Shown: positions 9,468 to 17,569 of the stretch, piece after piece
Position numbering within the stretch: the first letter of the stretch is position 1
How the letters are laid out: the number at the start of each line of letters is the position of its first letter
Assembly (NCBI GenBank): GCA_045630965.1
Contig: JAZQTU010000008.1
Coordinates: forward strand, 1 to 46,989
DNA: 46,989 nucleotides
Direction: 5' to 3'
DNA from: HGM04593 sp045630965
Lineage (GTDB): Bacteria; Bacteroidota; Bacteroidia; Bacteroidales; Bacteroidaceae
Position numbers and translations under genes: made by a program
Notes under the pieces: generated by a model
Told to the model about the DNA's origin: nothing
Seen by the model: the letters and a program-made list of their open reading frames with translations, nothing else
Database searches by the model: none

Positions 9468-11606
9468 ATGAGAAAGAATTTCAATAATATCGATATTTTT
9501 GAGAGTGCACAGGTTGTATCATGCGCTTCAACAGCCATGCCCGACAACTGCACATGGGAAACAGCCGAGCATATTAAGGTAAAGCCGGTTTATACCTCCG
9601 AAGATTTGAAGGAGATGGAACACCTGGATTATGCAGCAGGTATTCCGCCATTCCTGCGTGGTCCCTACTCCATGATGTACACATTCCGTCCATGGACCAT
9701 ACGACAGTATGCCGGATTCTCCACAGCAGAAGAGAGCAACGCCTTCTATCGTCGCAACCTCGCTTCGGGACAAAAAGGACTTTCGGTTGCATTTGACCTG
9801 CCTACACATCGCGGATATAACCCCGACAATGAGCGTGTGGTAGGTGATGTGGGAAAAGCCGGAGTTTCCATCTGTTGCATGGAGAATATGGAACAGTTGT
9901 TTGACGGTATTCCATTGAACAAAATGTCTGTTTCGATGACTATGAATGGAGCCGTACTACCTGTATTGGCATTCTACATAAATGCTGCATTAGAACAGGG
10001 GGCAAAACTTGAAGAGATGGCAGGTACTATACAGAACGACATTCTCAAGGAGTTCATGGTACGCAACACATATATTTACCCTCCAGCATTCTCAATGCGC
10101 ATCATAGGCGATATTTTTGCATATACATCGCAGAAAATGCCCAAGTTCAATTCAATATCCATAAGTGGCTACCACATGCAGGAGGCCGGTGCTTCGGCTG
10201 ATATTGAACTGGCATACACCCTTGCAGACGGTTTGGAATATGTACGCACTGGTGTAAATGCCGGCATTGATATCGACGCATTCGCTCCTCGCCTATCATT
10301 CTTCTGGGGCATAGGCATGAACCCGTTCATGGAGATTGCCAAGATGCGCGCCGCACGCATGCTTTGGGCAAAGATAATAAAGAGTTTCAACCCAAAGAAT
10401 CCTAAGTCTATGGCACTGCGTACACACTGCCAGACGTCGGGTTGGTCATTAACAGAACAAGACCCGTTCAACAATGTCGGCCGTACAGTCATTGAAGCCA
10501 TGTCGGCAGCCATGGGACACACCCAATCACTGCACACAAATGCTCTTGATGAAGCGATTGCCCTGCCAACTGACTTTTCGGCACGTATAGCACGTAACAC
10601 ACAGATCTATTTACAGGAAGAAACAAATATCTGTCGAGTGATAGACCCTTGGGGAGGTTCCTACTATGTAGAGAGCCTCACACAGGAGCTTGCCGACAAA
10701 GCCTGGAAACTCATTCAGGAGATTGAAGAGCTTGGCGGCATGGCAAAGGCCATTGAAACTGGAATTCCAAAGATGCGTATCGAGGAGGCAGCAGCACGTA
10801 CACAGGCACGAATAGACAGTGGAAAGCAGATTATCGTAGGTACAAATGCATACTGTCTTGACGAGGAAGAGCCTATAGACATCCTTGAGATTGACAATAC
10901 GGCAGTACGTAAAGAACAGCTCGAGGCCATTGAGCGTAACCGTGGTTCACGCGATGAGGAGGCGGTAAGAGCCGCTCTTGACAAAATTACCGAATGTGCC
11001 GGTAGCGGCGAAGGTAACCTACTTGAATGTGCTGTTAAAGCAGCGCACCTACGTGCTACATTAGGAGAGATTTCAGATGCCTGCGAAAAGGTTGCAGGTC
11101 GTTATAAAGCAGTAATAAGAACCATTTCAGGCGTGTATTCAGCAGAAAGCCGAGACGACGAGAACTTTGAAAAGGCTTGTCGCTTAACCGAAGAGTTTGC
11201 CAAGAGAGAGGGACGTCGTCCCAGAGTCATGATAGCCAAGATGGGACAGGACGGTCACGACCGCGGAGCTAAAGTGGTTGCTACCGGATATGCCGACTGC
11301 GGATTTGACGTAGACATGGGTATGTTGTTCCAGACCCCTGCAGAGGTCGCACGTCAGGCTGTCGAGAACGATGTACATGCCGTAGGCGTATCATCACTTG
11401 CAGCAGGACACAAGACACTTGTACCACAGCTTATTGAAGAACTGGATAAACTGGGACGCGGAGACATCATGGTTTTTGCAGGTGGTGTGATACCCGCGCA
11501 AGACTATGAATTCCTCTACCGTGCCGGAGTAATTGGAATATTCGGCCCCGGTACCAGTGTAGCCAAGGCTGCTTGTGAGTTGATGAAGATATTACTTGAG
11601 AAATGA
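9468..11606 (+). CDS. mutB: Methylmalonyl-CoA mutase large (alpha, catalytic) subunit
   Basis: Catalytic, adenosylcobalamin-binding subunit that rearranges succinyl-CoA and methylmalonyl-CoA. The mutase signature RPWTIRQYAGFSTAEESNA is near residue 80, and GYHMQEAGA carries the active-site His. The cobalamin motif DxHxxG is intact as D595-G-H597-D-R-G600, with H597 as the lower cobalt ligand. At 712 residues it is the usual length for the family. It follows mutA by 11 bases. A large hairpin (11625-11660) lies just after the stop, before topB. Together with mutA this indicates the succinate-to-propionate pathway used by many gut Bacteroidales; methylmalonyl-CoA epimerase and decarboxylase genes are not in the window. 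Confidence 0.97.
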   Translation: MRKNFNNIDIFESAQVVSCASTAMPDNCTWETAEHIKVKPVYTSEDLKEMEHLDYAAGIPPFLRGPYSMMYTFRPWTIRQYAGFSTAEESNAFYRRNLASGQKGLSVAFDLPTHRGYNPDNERVVGDVGKAGVSICCMENMEQLFDGIPLNKMSVSMTMNGAVLPVLAFYINAALEQGAKLEEMAGTIQNDILKEFMVRNTYIYPPAFSMRIIGDIFAYTSQKMPKFNSISISGYHMQEAGASADIELAYTLADGLEYVRTGVNAGIDIDAFAPRLSFFWGIGMNPFMEIAKMRAARMLWAKIIKSFNPKNPKSMALRTHCQTSGWSLTEQDPFNNVGRTVIEAMSAAMGHTQSLHTNALDEAIALPTDFSARIARNTQIYLQEETNICRVIDPWGGSYYVESLTQELADKAWKLIQEIEELGGMAKAIETGIPKMRIEEAAARTQARIDSGKQIIVGTNAYCLDEEEPIDILEIDNTAVRKEQLEAIERNRGSRDEEAVRAALDKITECAGSGEGNLLECAVKAAHLRATLGEISDACEKVAGRYKAVIRTISGVYSAESRDDENFEKACRLTEEFAKREGRRPRVMIAKMGQDGHDRGAKVVATGYADCGFDVDMGMLFQTPAEVARQAVENDVHAVGVSSLAAGHKTLVPQLIEELDKLGRGDIMVFAGGVIPAQDYEFLYRAGVIGIFGPGTSVAKAACELMKILLEK

Positions 11607-11624
11607 CATAGAGAATCAAAATGC

Positions 11625-11660
11625 ATTTTTGCGCAGGGGTAATCACTCCGGCGCAAAAAT
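11625..11660. other. Large stem-loop between mutB and topB
   Basis: ATTTTTGCGC (11625-11634) pairs perfectly with GCGCAAAAAT (11651-11660). Inside, after an A/G mismatch, GGGGT pairs with ACTCC through one G-U wobble around an AATC loop, giving about 15 pairs in 36 bases. The T-run is on the 5' arm and the A-run on the 3' arm, so it lacks the 3' T-tract of a standard terminator on either strand. It may be an mRNA 3'-end stabiliser, a Rho-associated terminator or a topB leader element. Confidence 0.6.
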
Positions 11661-11713
11661 TGTGTTGCCCCCTCTCTTTTCCAATTGACAAAAAGACCCC
11701 AATTGCCACAAAA

Positions 11714-13483
11714 ATGATAGTCTGTATAGCAGAGAAACCCAGTGTAGCAAAAGAGATTGCCGACATTCTTGGAGCAAGGAGCCGGCACGACGGATATTAT
11801 GAAGGTAATGGTTATCAAGTAACATGGACCTTCGGTCACCTGTGTACCCTTAAGGAGCCACATGACTATACCCCCATGTGGCAGAGATGGAGCCTGGGTA
11901 GCCTGCCGATGATTCCCCCTCGATTTGGAATAAAGCTTATTGATGACAAAGGCATAGAGAAACAGTTTTCTATAATTGAGCGCCTTATGCAGAGTGCCGA
12001 TATGATTGTAAACTGTGGTGATGCCGGGCAGGAGGGAGAACTTATACAACGCTGGGTTATGCAGAAGGCACAGGCAAAATGTCCCGTAAAACGTCTGTGG
12101 GTATCTTCACTAACCGAAGAGGCTATACGTGAAGGATTCGCAACCCTCAAGGACCAAAGCGAATACCAATCACTGTACGAGGCCGGATTAAGCCGTGCAA
12201 TAGGCGACTGGTTGCTTGGTATGAACGCCACAAGACTATACACGCTCAAATATGCCAAAAACAGACAGGTGTTGTCAATAGGACGTGTACAGACCCCAAC
12301 CCTCGCCCTTATCGTCAAGCGCCATTTTGAAATTGCGGACTTTGTACCCAAGCCCTACTGGGAACTTAAGACCGTATACCGCGACACGACATTCAGTGTT
12401 ACAGAGGGACGTTTCGATAGTGAAGAGAAGGGACGAGAAGCACTTGACAAGATTACTGGAGAGCCATTTACCGTCACTGATATAACAGCAAAGAACGGCA
12501 CTGAACTGCCACCAAAGCTGTATGACCTGACATCGTTGCAGGTAGACTGTAACAAGAAACTTGGACTATCAGCAGACCAAACACTACAGATTATACAGTC
12601 TTTGTACGAAAAGAAGGTGACAACTTATCCGCGCGTAGACACCACCTTCCTCAGCGACGACATATACCCCAAATGTCCCAACATACTCAAAGGATTACGC
12701 GATTACCAAACATTGACACTTCCCCTTATGGACAAACCATTGCCCAAGTCAAAGAAGGTATTCGACAACAAAAAGGTTACCGACCACCATGCCATTATTC
12801 CTACAGGGGTATATCCACAGGGACTCACAGATCTTGAAAAGAAGGTTTACAACCTTGTAGCGACACATTTCATAGCAGTGTTCTACCCCGACTGCAAATT
12901 CTGCACAACAACAGTGCTTGGAGAGAGTGCCGGGGTAGAGTTCAAGACAAGCGGAAAGGTCATAACAGAACCTGGTTGGAGAGTTATATTTGCAGGTGAG
13001 GCCAGCGACGATGACAAAGAGAAGGAAAACCTGCTGCCTGCATTTACCAAAGGTGAGAGTGGACCGCACACGCCCGGGCTTGCCGAGAAATGGACACAAC
13101 CGCCCAAACACTATACAGAGGCAACACTTTTGCGTGCAATGGAGACTGCCGGCAAGCTTGTTGATGACGAAGAGTTACGCGATGCCATGAAGGAGAACGG
13201 AATAGGACGTCCCTCAACACGTGCGGCGATAATAGAGACTTTATTCAAGCGTAACTACATACGCAGGGAGAAAAAGAATATCGTTGCAACCCCAACCGGC
13301 ATAGAACTTGTAGGACTCATCAGAAACGAGTTGCTCAAGAGCGCCGAACTCACAGGACGTTGGGAAAAGAAATTGCGTGACATCGAAAGGAAACAGTACG
13401 AAGCCAAGACCTTCGTCGAAGAATTGAAGGTCATGTTGCACGAAGTGGTGAATGACGTTTTGAAAGACAACAGCGCGCGATAA
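11714..13483 (+). CDS. topB: DNA topoisomerase III (type IA)
   Basis: Type IA topoisomerase that cuts and rejoins one DNA strand to decatenate DNA and resolve recombination intermediates. I place the start at ATG 11714 (589 residues), giving the canonical N-terminus MIVCIAEKPSVAKEIA of the TOPRIM domain. An in-frame upstream ATG at 11621 would add 31 residues encoded by the hairpin region, unlike the family. TOPRIM acidic residues are present around CGDAGQEGE. The catalytic Tyr is Y305 in TTYPRVDTTFLSDDI. The C-terminal region has the usual GIGRPSTRAAIIETL motif and ends near KTFVEELKVML, so there is little or no zinc-ribbon tail. The gene stands alone and ends in a strong terminator overlapping its stop codon. 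It is not linked to conjugation genes, so it looks chromosomal rather than carried by an element. Confidence 0.94.
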   Translation: MIVCIAEKPSVAKEIADILGARSRHDGYYEGNGYQVTWTFGHLCTLKEPHDYTPMWQRWSLGSLPMIPPRFGIKLIDDKGIEKQFSIIERLMQSADMIVNCGDAGQEGELIQRWVMQKAQAKCPVKRLWVSSLTEEAIREGFATLKDQSEYQSLYEAGLSRAIGDWLLGMNATRLYTLKYAKNRQVLSIGRVQTPTLALIVKRHFEIADFVPKPYWELKTVYRDTTFSVTEGRFDSEEKGREALDKITGEPFTVTDITAKNGTELPPKLYDLTSLQVDCNKKLGLSADQTLQIIQSLYEKKVTTYPRVDTTFLSDDIYPKCPNILKGLRDYQTLTLPLMDKPLPKSKKVFDNKKVTDHHAIIPTGVYPQGLTDLEKKVYNLVATHFIAVFYPDCKFCTTTVLGESAGVEFKTSGKVITEPGWRVIFAGEASDDDKEKENLLPAFTKGESGPHTPGLAEKWTQPPKHYTEATLLRAMETAGKLVDDEELRDAMKENGIGRPSTRAAIIETLFKRNYIRREKKNIVATPTGIELVGLIRNELLKSAELTGRWEKKLRDIERKQYEAKTFVEELKVMLHEVVNDVLKDNSAR

Positions 13484-13498
13484 TTTCGCGCGTTTTTT
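13474..13498 (+). terminator. Rho-independent terminator of topB
   Basis: CGCGCGA (13474-13480) pairs with TCGCGCG (13486-13492) around TAATT, followed by six Ts (13493-13498). The TAA stop of topB lies in the loop. Confidence 0.85.
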
Positions 13499-13560
13499 AT
13501 CTCCTTTTTATTGCCATGTCATATAATAAATCTGTGATTTATCAGTTATAATATAACATT

Positions 13561-15549
13561 ATGCGCAAAACAATATATTCCATACTGATACTGCTTGCTG
13601 CTATTCTTGTAATGGCATGCAGCAGCGAGAAGGGCATCAGGAACGGTGACCGCCTTGCTGCTATCATGGAATATACCGATGCTGCAAAGGAGTACAAGAA
13701 GGCATACCGCAAGATATCGGCCAAGGAGCGTAAGTTGCGCGGAGAGGTAGCTTGGAAAATGGCTGAATGTTATCGCAAAAGCAACAGCCCGGTATTTGCA
13801 GTTGGTGCCTACCAGAATGCCGTACGTTACAACTATCCCGACTCCACAGCCCTACTACACCTTGCCGGCGCACTGCTCGAAAAAGGCGATTACAAACTTG
13901 CACAGAAAAGCTACGAGAGTTTTCTTGAAAAGACTCCCGATAACCGCATGGCGCAGATAGGATTGCAGTCGGCACGCCAGTCGGCGGAATGGAAGAGAAA
14001 CCCAAGCCGCTACATTGTAAAGAAAGCCAAGGAGCTGAACGGCCAGCGTGCAGACTTTTGCCCTACATATGTAGGCGAAGACACCACGATGATAATCACC
14101 ACCAGTACACGCAAGGATGCCACTGGAGACGAAATAAGCGGTATCACAGGACAGGAATATGCCGACCTCTTCATCACCAAGCGCGACGAGAAAGGGAAAT
14201 GGCAAAAGACCGAACGTATTGAAGGCGATATCAACGGAGAATATGAGGATGGCGCATGTGCATTCACCCCAGACGGCAGGACAATGTATTTTACACGATG
14301 TGCCAGTGACCCGGAGTTTCCACGCTATGCTACAATATACAAGAGTACACGCAGTGATGCATCATGGGGCAGTGCCGAAAAGGTAACAATATCAAACGAT
14401 ACCTTGTCGGCATATGCACACCCTGCTGTGTCACCCGATGGTGAGTGGCTCTACTTTACATCGAACATGGCTGGCGGTGAAGGTGGACTTGACATATGGC
14501 GAATGTACATAGGTTCCATAAAAGCCCAAGAGGGAATTTTGGAGAACCTTGGCAGTGCAATAAACACCGAGGGTGACGAACAATTTCCAACGTTTGGCCC
14601 TAATGGCGAACTTTTCTTCTCGTCTGACGGATACCCCGGCATGGGAGGACTTGACATTTTCTTTGCTGTACAGGAGAGTGACAGTGTATGGAATATAAGC
14701 AATGTAGGTGCACCAATAAACTCCAATGGCGATGATTTTGGAATGACATTCGCCCCGGGACTCTACCGCGGTTATTTCTCCTCGAACAGAGGAGACGCAA
14801 GAGGATGGGACCATATATATTCGTTCTACCTCCCTGAAACGGTACATACGCTGTACGGATGGATATACGAAAAGGACGGATATGAGTTGCCTGATGGTGT
14901 AATATACCTTGTAGGAGATGACGGGACCAACAGTAGCTTCGGTGTAATGAAGGACGGTTCATACAAGGTTCGTGTCACCCCTGGTGTAGAATATGTCATG
15001 CTTGGAACATGCAAGGGATACCTGAATGTAATGCAGGAACTCACAACTGAGTTTGTAGAGGGGATGCACGAATATCAGCGTGACTTTGCACTGCCGTCAA
15101 TAACACGCCCCGTGCTTGTTGACAATATTTTCTACGAATTCGGAAAGGCTACACTCACTGCAGAGTCATCGACATCTCTCAATGAACTGAAGGAACTGCT
15201 TGAACAGAACCCCAATATAACCATTGAGCTTAGCGCACACTGCGATTTCAGGGGCAGCGCAAGCTATAACGAAAAATTGTCACAGTCGCGCGCCGAATCG
15301 GCTGTAGCCTATCTAATAGAACAGGGTATAGAAAAAGGGCGAATGACCCCAGTGGGATACGGAGAGTCAAAACCAAAGACAGTAAACAAGAAATTAACCG
15401 AGAAATATACATTCCTGAAGGAAGGTGACGTGCTTACAGAAGATTTCATCAATAGCCTCGCCAATGAAGAACAGCAGGAGATATGCAACCAGTTGAACCG
15501 ACGGACAGAATTCCAGGTACTTCGCACAACATATAGACTATACGAATAA
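13561..15549 (+). CDS. PorE-like outer-membrane lipoprotein: TPR, PD40 beta-propeller, CRD, OmpA domain
   Basis: Probable lipoprotein that anchors an envelope complex to peptidoglycan. The signal peptide ends at lipobox VMAC with C20. Residues about 35-145 look like TPR helices and about 155-425 contain PD40/WD40-like repeats (HPAVSPDGEWLYFTSN, FGPNGELFFSSDG). Residues about 429-500 resemble a carboxypeptidase regulatory-like domain, and 520-662 are an OmpA C-terminal domain with the peptidoglycan-binding pattern DFRGSASYN and LSQSRAESAVAYL. This order is the one described for PorE of the type IX secretion system, but related proteins occur without that system, so the role is an inference. 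It lies alone between topB and, convergently, ruvC. The first arm of the disrupted terminator begins immediately after its TAA. Confidence 0.87.
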   Translation: MRKTIYSILILLAAILVMACSSEKGIRNGDRLAAIMEYTDAAKEYKKAYRKISAKERKLRGEVAWKMAECYRKSNSPVFAVGAYQNAVRYNYPDSTALLHLAGALLEKGDYKLAQKSYESFLEKTPDNRMAQIGLQSARQSAEWKRNPSRYIVKKAKELNGQRADFCPTYVGEDTTMIITTSTRKDATGDEISGITGQEYADLFITKRDEKGKWQKTERIEGDINGEYEDGACAFTPDGRTMYFTRCASDPEFPRYATIYKSTRSDASWGSAEKVTISNDTLSAYAHPAVSPDGEWLYFTSNMAGGEGGLDIWRMYIGSIKAQEGILENLGSAINTEGDEQFPTFGPNGELFFSSDGYPGMGGLDIFFAVQESDSVWNISNVGAPINSNGDDFGMTFAPGLYRGYFSSNRGDARGWDHIYSFYLPETVHTLYGWIYEKDGYELPDGVIYLVGDDGTNSSFGVMKDGSYKVRVTPGVEYVMLGTCKGYLNVMQELTTEFVEGMHEYQRDFALPSITRPVLVDNIFYEFGKATLTAESSTSLNELKELLEQNPNITIELSAHCDFRGSASYNEKLSQSRAESAVAYLIEQGIEKGRMTPVGYGESKPKTVNKKLTEKYTFLKEGDVLTEDFINSLANEEQQEICNQLNRRTEFQVLRTTYRLYE

Positions 15550-15565
15550 AAAATAGGACTCTGTT

Positions 15566-15821
15566 TGATCTGACCCCAAAAGTTGGACGGATTAATAAAG
15601 ATGTTTATTGGTAAAGAGTCCGGTATTGTACCGGACTCTTTCCTTTTAGTCTTAGTTTAATTCTATCATTATTGTAGTAGTTGATATACTTCTTCAGTTC
15701 TTGTTTGAAGTAATCCATGTCCTTAAACTCCTGCAAATATTTAAGCAATGCTGAATAGTCGTGTTTCATACGCATAAAATAAACCCCAAAGTTTTTTGTC
15801 CAAACTTTGGGGTTCACTTCA
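15566..15821 (-). mobile_element. Internally deleted IS3-family element (MITE-like, about 256 bp)
   Basis: The ends are imperfect inverted repeats: TGATCTGACCCCAAAAG at 15566-15582 and the complement of CTTTGGGGTTCACTTCA at 15805-15821, both continuing into a TTGGAC sequence typical of IS3/IS150-group tips. The flanks carry a candidate 4-base target duplication, TGTT (15562-15565 and 15822-15825). Inside is only the C-terminal part of a transposase. Two perfect internal hairpins are present: AAAGAGTCCGGTA/TACCGGACTCTTT (15613-15641) and AACCCCAAAGTTT/AAACTTTGGGGTT (15782-15814). The element cannot encode a working transposase. Exact ends are inferred from the repeats. Confidence 0.75.
15605..15817 (-). 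pseudogene. C-terminal fragment of IS3-family (IS150-type) transposase OrfB
   Basis: The last 50 or so codons, with YLQEFKDMDYFKQELKKYI, YYNNDRIKLRLKG and SPVQYRT, match the conserved C-terminal end of IS3-family OrfB integrases (after the DDE core). The catalytic Asp and Glu region is missing. The first 20 or so residues of the open frame are encoded by the left inverted repeat joined directly to the gene remnant, so the open frame is a deletion product and not a gene start. Confidence 0.8.
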
Positions 15822-15830
15822 TGTTGAGTC

Positions 15831-16406
15831 CTATTTTACTTTACCGGGGTTCTTGTTTACAAAGTCTGCCCAAGAGGAGTATTTCTTTTCGCTGACCGGC
15901 TTGCCATGCTGCAGAAAGTGGCAGAATGCGGCACCAAGAGCATCGGTAGCATCCATAAAATGGGGCATCTCTTCATTTGAAATATTGAGCATGCGACGCA
16001 GCATGTCGGCAACCTGCTCCTTTGATGCAGAACCGTTACCGGTAATTGCCATTTTTATCTTCAACGGTGCATATTCGTGAATAGGTACCTGGCGACTTAT
16101 GGCTGCTGCTATGGCTACCCCCTGTGCCCTGCCCAACTTGAGCATACTCTGTACGTTCTTGCCGAAGAAGGGTGCTTCAATGGCAAGTTCGTCGGGAAGG
16201 AAGGAGTTTATAAGTCCCTGGACACGTGTAAATATCTCACCCAGTTTCATATACATATCCTTACACTTCCGCAGGTCGATAACCCCCATGGCAATAAGGC
16301 GTGCACGGTTACCGTTCACACCAATAAAGGCATATCCCATAATGTTCGTTCCCGGGTCAATACCCATTATCACCTTGTCGTCAGCAGGTTTTGTTGCATT
16401 CACCAT
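15831..16406 (-). CDS. ruvC: Crossover junction endodeoxyribonuclease RuvC
   Basis: Holliday-junction resolvase that cuts junctions moved by RuvAB. The RNase H-fold acidic set is complete: D17 (GIDPGT), E77 (AIEAPFF), D152 and D155 (MDATDALGAA). The KLGRAQG motif is also present. Length 191 is normal. The start ATG (16406) is one base from the TGA of the phosphatase gene (16408-16410), so translation is probably coupled. It is the last gene of cdd-phosphatase-ruvC. Its TAG stop lies within one arm of the disrupted terminator. Confidence 0.96.
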   Translation of the reverse strand: MVNATKPADDKVIMGIDPGTNIMGYAFIGVNGNRARLIAMGVIDLRKCKDMYMKLGEIFTRVQGLINSFLPDELAIEAPFFGKNVQSMLKLGRAQGVAIAAAISRQVPIHEYAPLKIKMAITGNGSASKEQVADMLRRMLNISNEEMPHFMDATDALGAAFCHFLQHGKPVSEKKYSSWADFVNKNPGKVK

Positions 16407-16407
16407 A

Positions 16408-16878
16408 TCAATAGCCCAAATATCTCATCACCCCCTTACAGCCTGCCATTATCTCGTTGAATGTCTTGTCAAAGTTACCATGATACCAAGGATCGGAGAT
16501 GTCGTCTCCCTGACACGGTACAGGCTCGTTCTCAACAAAATCAAGAAGTTTCCATACCTTGCCTTTGCAGTCACATCCGATAAGGCGCATAAGGTTACGT
16601 TTATTATAATCCTCCATAACAACGACCATATCGAAACTGTTATAGTCCTCTACGGTAAACTGTCTTGCACAGTGTCCTAAACACTCGACACCATGCATAG
16701 AAAGTGTATTTTCGGCTGGTGGATATATACCATTACCAATCTCCTCACGGCTGGTAGCTGAGGATTCTATATATATATCATCGCTTGCATGCACCTTGGC
16801 CACAAGTGACTTCATCACGAATTCCGCCATAGGAGAACGACATATATTCCCGTGGCAGACAAACATTATCTTTTTCAT
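16408..16878 (-). CDS. Low-molecular-weight protein-tyrosine phosphatase
   Basis: Cytoplasmic phosphatase of the LMW-PTP family, which dephosphorylates tyrosine on proteins, often regulators of capsule or exopolysaccharide synthesis. The P-loop CX5R is C8-HGNIC-R14-S, right at the N-terminus as usual. The general acid is D129 in SDPWYHG. It has 156 residues, a full-length single domain. It lies between cdd and ruvC. No tyrosine kinase or polysaccharide locus is in the window, so its target is unknown. Arsenate reductases share this fold, but their extra cysteine pattern is not evident here. Confidence 0.93.
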   Translation of the reverse strand: MKKIMFVCHGNICRSPMAEFVMKSLVAKVHASDDIYIESSATSREEIGNGIYPPAENTLSMHGVECLGHCARQFTVEDYNSFDMVVVMEDYNKRNLMRLIGCDCKGKVWKLLDFVENEPVPCQGDDISDPWYHGNFDKTFNEIMAGCKGVMRYLGY

Positions 16879-16903
16879 ATCATTGTCTTACAATACTCCC
16901 CTC

Positions 16904-17386
16904 TCATTCCAAGAAACCGGCATCAAACGACAAAGGCAAAAGAGCCTTGATGCCATCTTCCACAACATAGCACTCCTTTGCTCCATAAAGAATTATACGC
17001 ACGGGGGTATTGTATCGTTTTTCGGTTTCAAGTATTACCTGACGACATGCTCCGCATGGAGGTATAGGCCTGTCAAGTTCTCCGTCTGCGGTACGGGCAG
17101 CAATGGCAAGAACCTTTACAGCCTTGTCGGGATACTGCGAGTTTGCCCAGAAGATTGTTGTACGCTCGGCACACAATCCCGATGGATAGGCAGCATTCTC
17201 CTGATTGGTACCGAAAACGATTGTTCCACCTGCCAAACGCACGGCGGCACCTACATTAAAACCGGAATAGACTGCATAACTGTTGGCCGTCGCATTGCGT
17301 GCTGCATCAACAACTTCCCTGTCCTGAACAGACAGTTCATCAACGGTACAGACTTTCACCTTTGTCTGTAAAATCATCTCCTTCAT
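16904..17386 (-). CDS. cdd: Cytidine deaminase
   Basis: Zinc enzyme that deaminates cytidine and deoxycytidine to uridine and deoxyuridine in pyrimidine salvage. Zinc ligands C72 (in CAE, with catalytic E74), C111 and C114 (PCGACR) mark the short homotetrameric type. Residues SGFNVGAAVR form the usual substrate-binding strand. At 160 residues it is slightly longer than the roughly 130-residue bacterial norm because of an N-terminal extension. It is the first gene of the minus-strand group with the LMW phosphatase (25 bases away) and ruvC. Confidence 0.94.
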   Translation of the reverse strand: MKEMILQTKVKVCTVDELSVQDREVVDAARNATANSYAVYSGFNVGAAVRLAGGTIVFGTNQENAAYPSGLCAERTTIFWANSQYPDKAVKVLAIAARTADGELDRPIPPCGACRQVILETEKRYNTPVRIILYGAKECYVVEDGIKALLPLSFDAGFLE

Positions 17387-17516
17387 ATATCCTCTCTTTA
17401 TTATAGCATTATAACAATTTATTCATTGCGAAGATAGCAACAAACGTGCAAAATATGTAAAACTAATTTTAATATTTTACAACAGGTGTGACATATAGAG
17501 CAAAAATAGCGGATTT

Positions 17517-17548
17517 CTTGCGTATAAGCAATTTATTCATTTAATTTG
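17517..17548 (+). promoter_or_regulatory. Promoter for the glucosaminidase-LysM gene
   Basis: CTTG (17517-17520) and TTAATTTG (17541-17548) are 20 bases apart, each one base off the TTTG/TAnnTTTG consensus. Transcription would begin about 15 bases before the ATG at 17570. Confidence 0.4.
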
Positions 17549-17569
17549 TCATTAACAAAACAGCATCAC

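Larger units (their letters stand above)
15550..15837. terminator. Bidirectional terminator split by an inserted element
   Basis: AAAATAGGACTC (15550-15561) and GAGTCCTATTTT (15826-15837) are perfect 12-base complementary arms placed exactly at the ends of the convergent PorE-like and ruvC genes. Outside them are T-tracts for both directions. The 264 bases between the arms are one TGTT copy, the IS3-type remnant and a second TGTT. Removing the remnant and one TGTT leaves a 12-bp stem with a TGTT loop, a typical bidirectional terminator. The right arm overlaps the ruvC stop codon. Confidence 0.7.

Noticed and set aside
11621..11713. Upstream ATG for topB adding 31 residues
   Set aside because: The extension is encoded by the hairpin region and precedes the canonical TOPRIM start MIVCIAEKPSV; no family member I know has such a leader.
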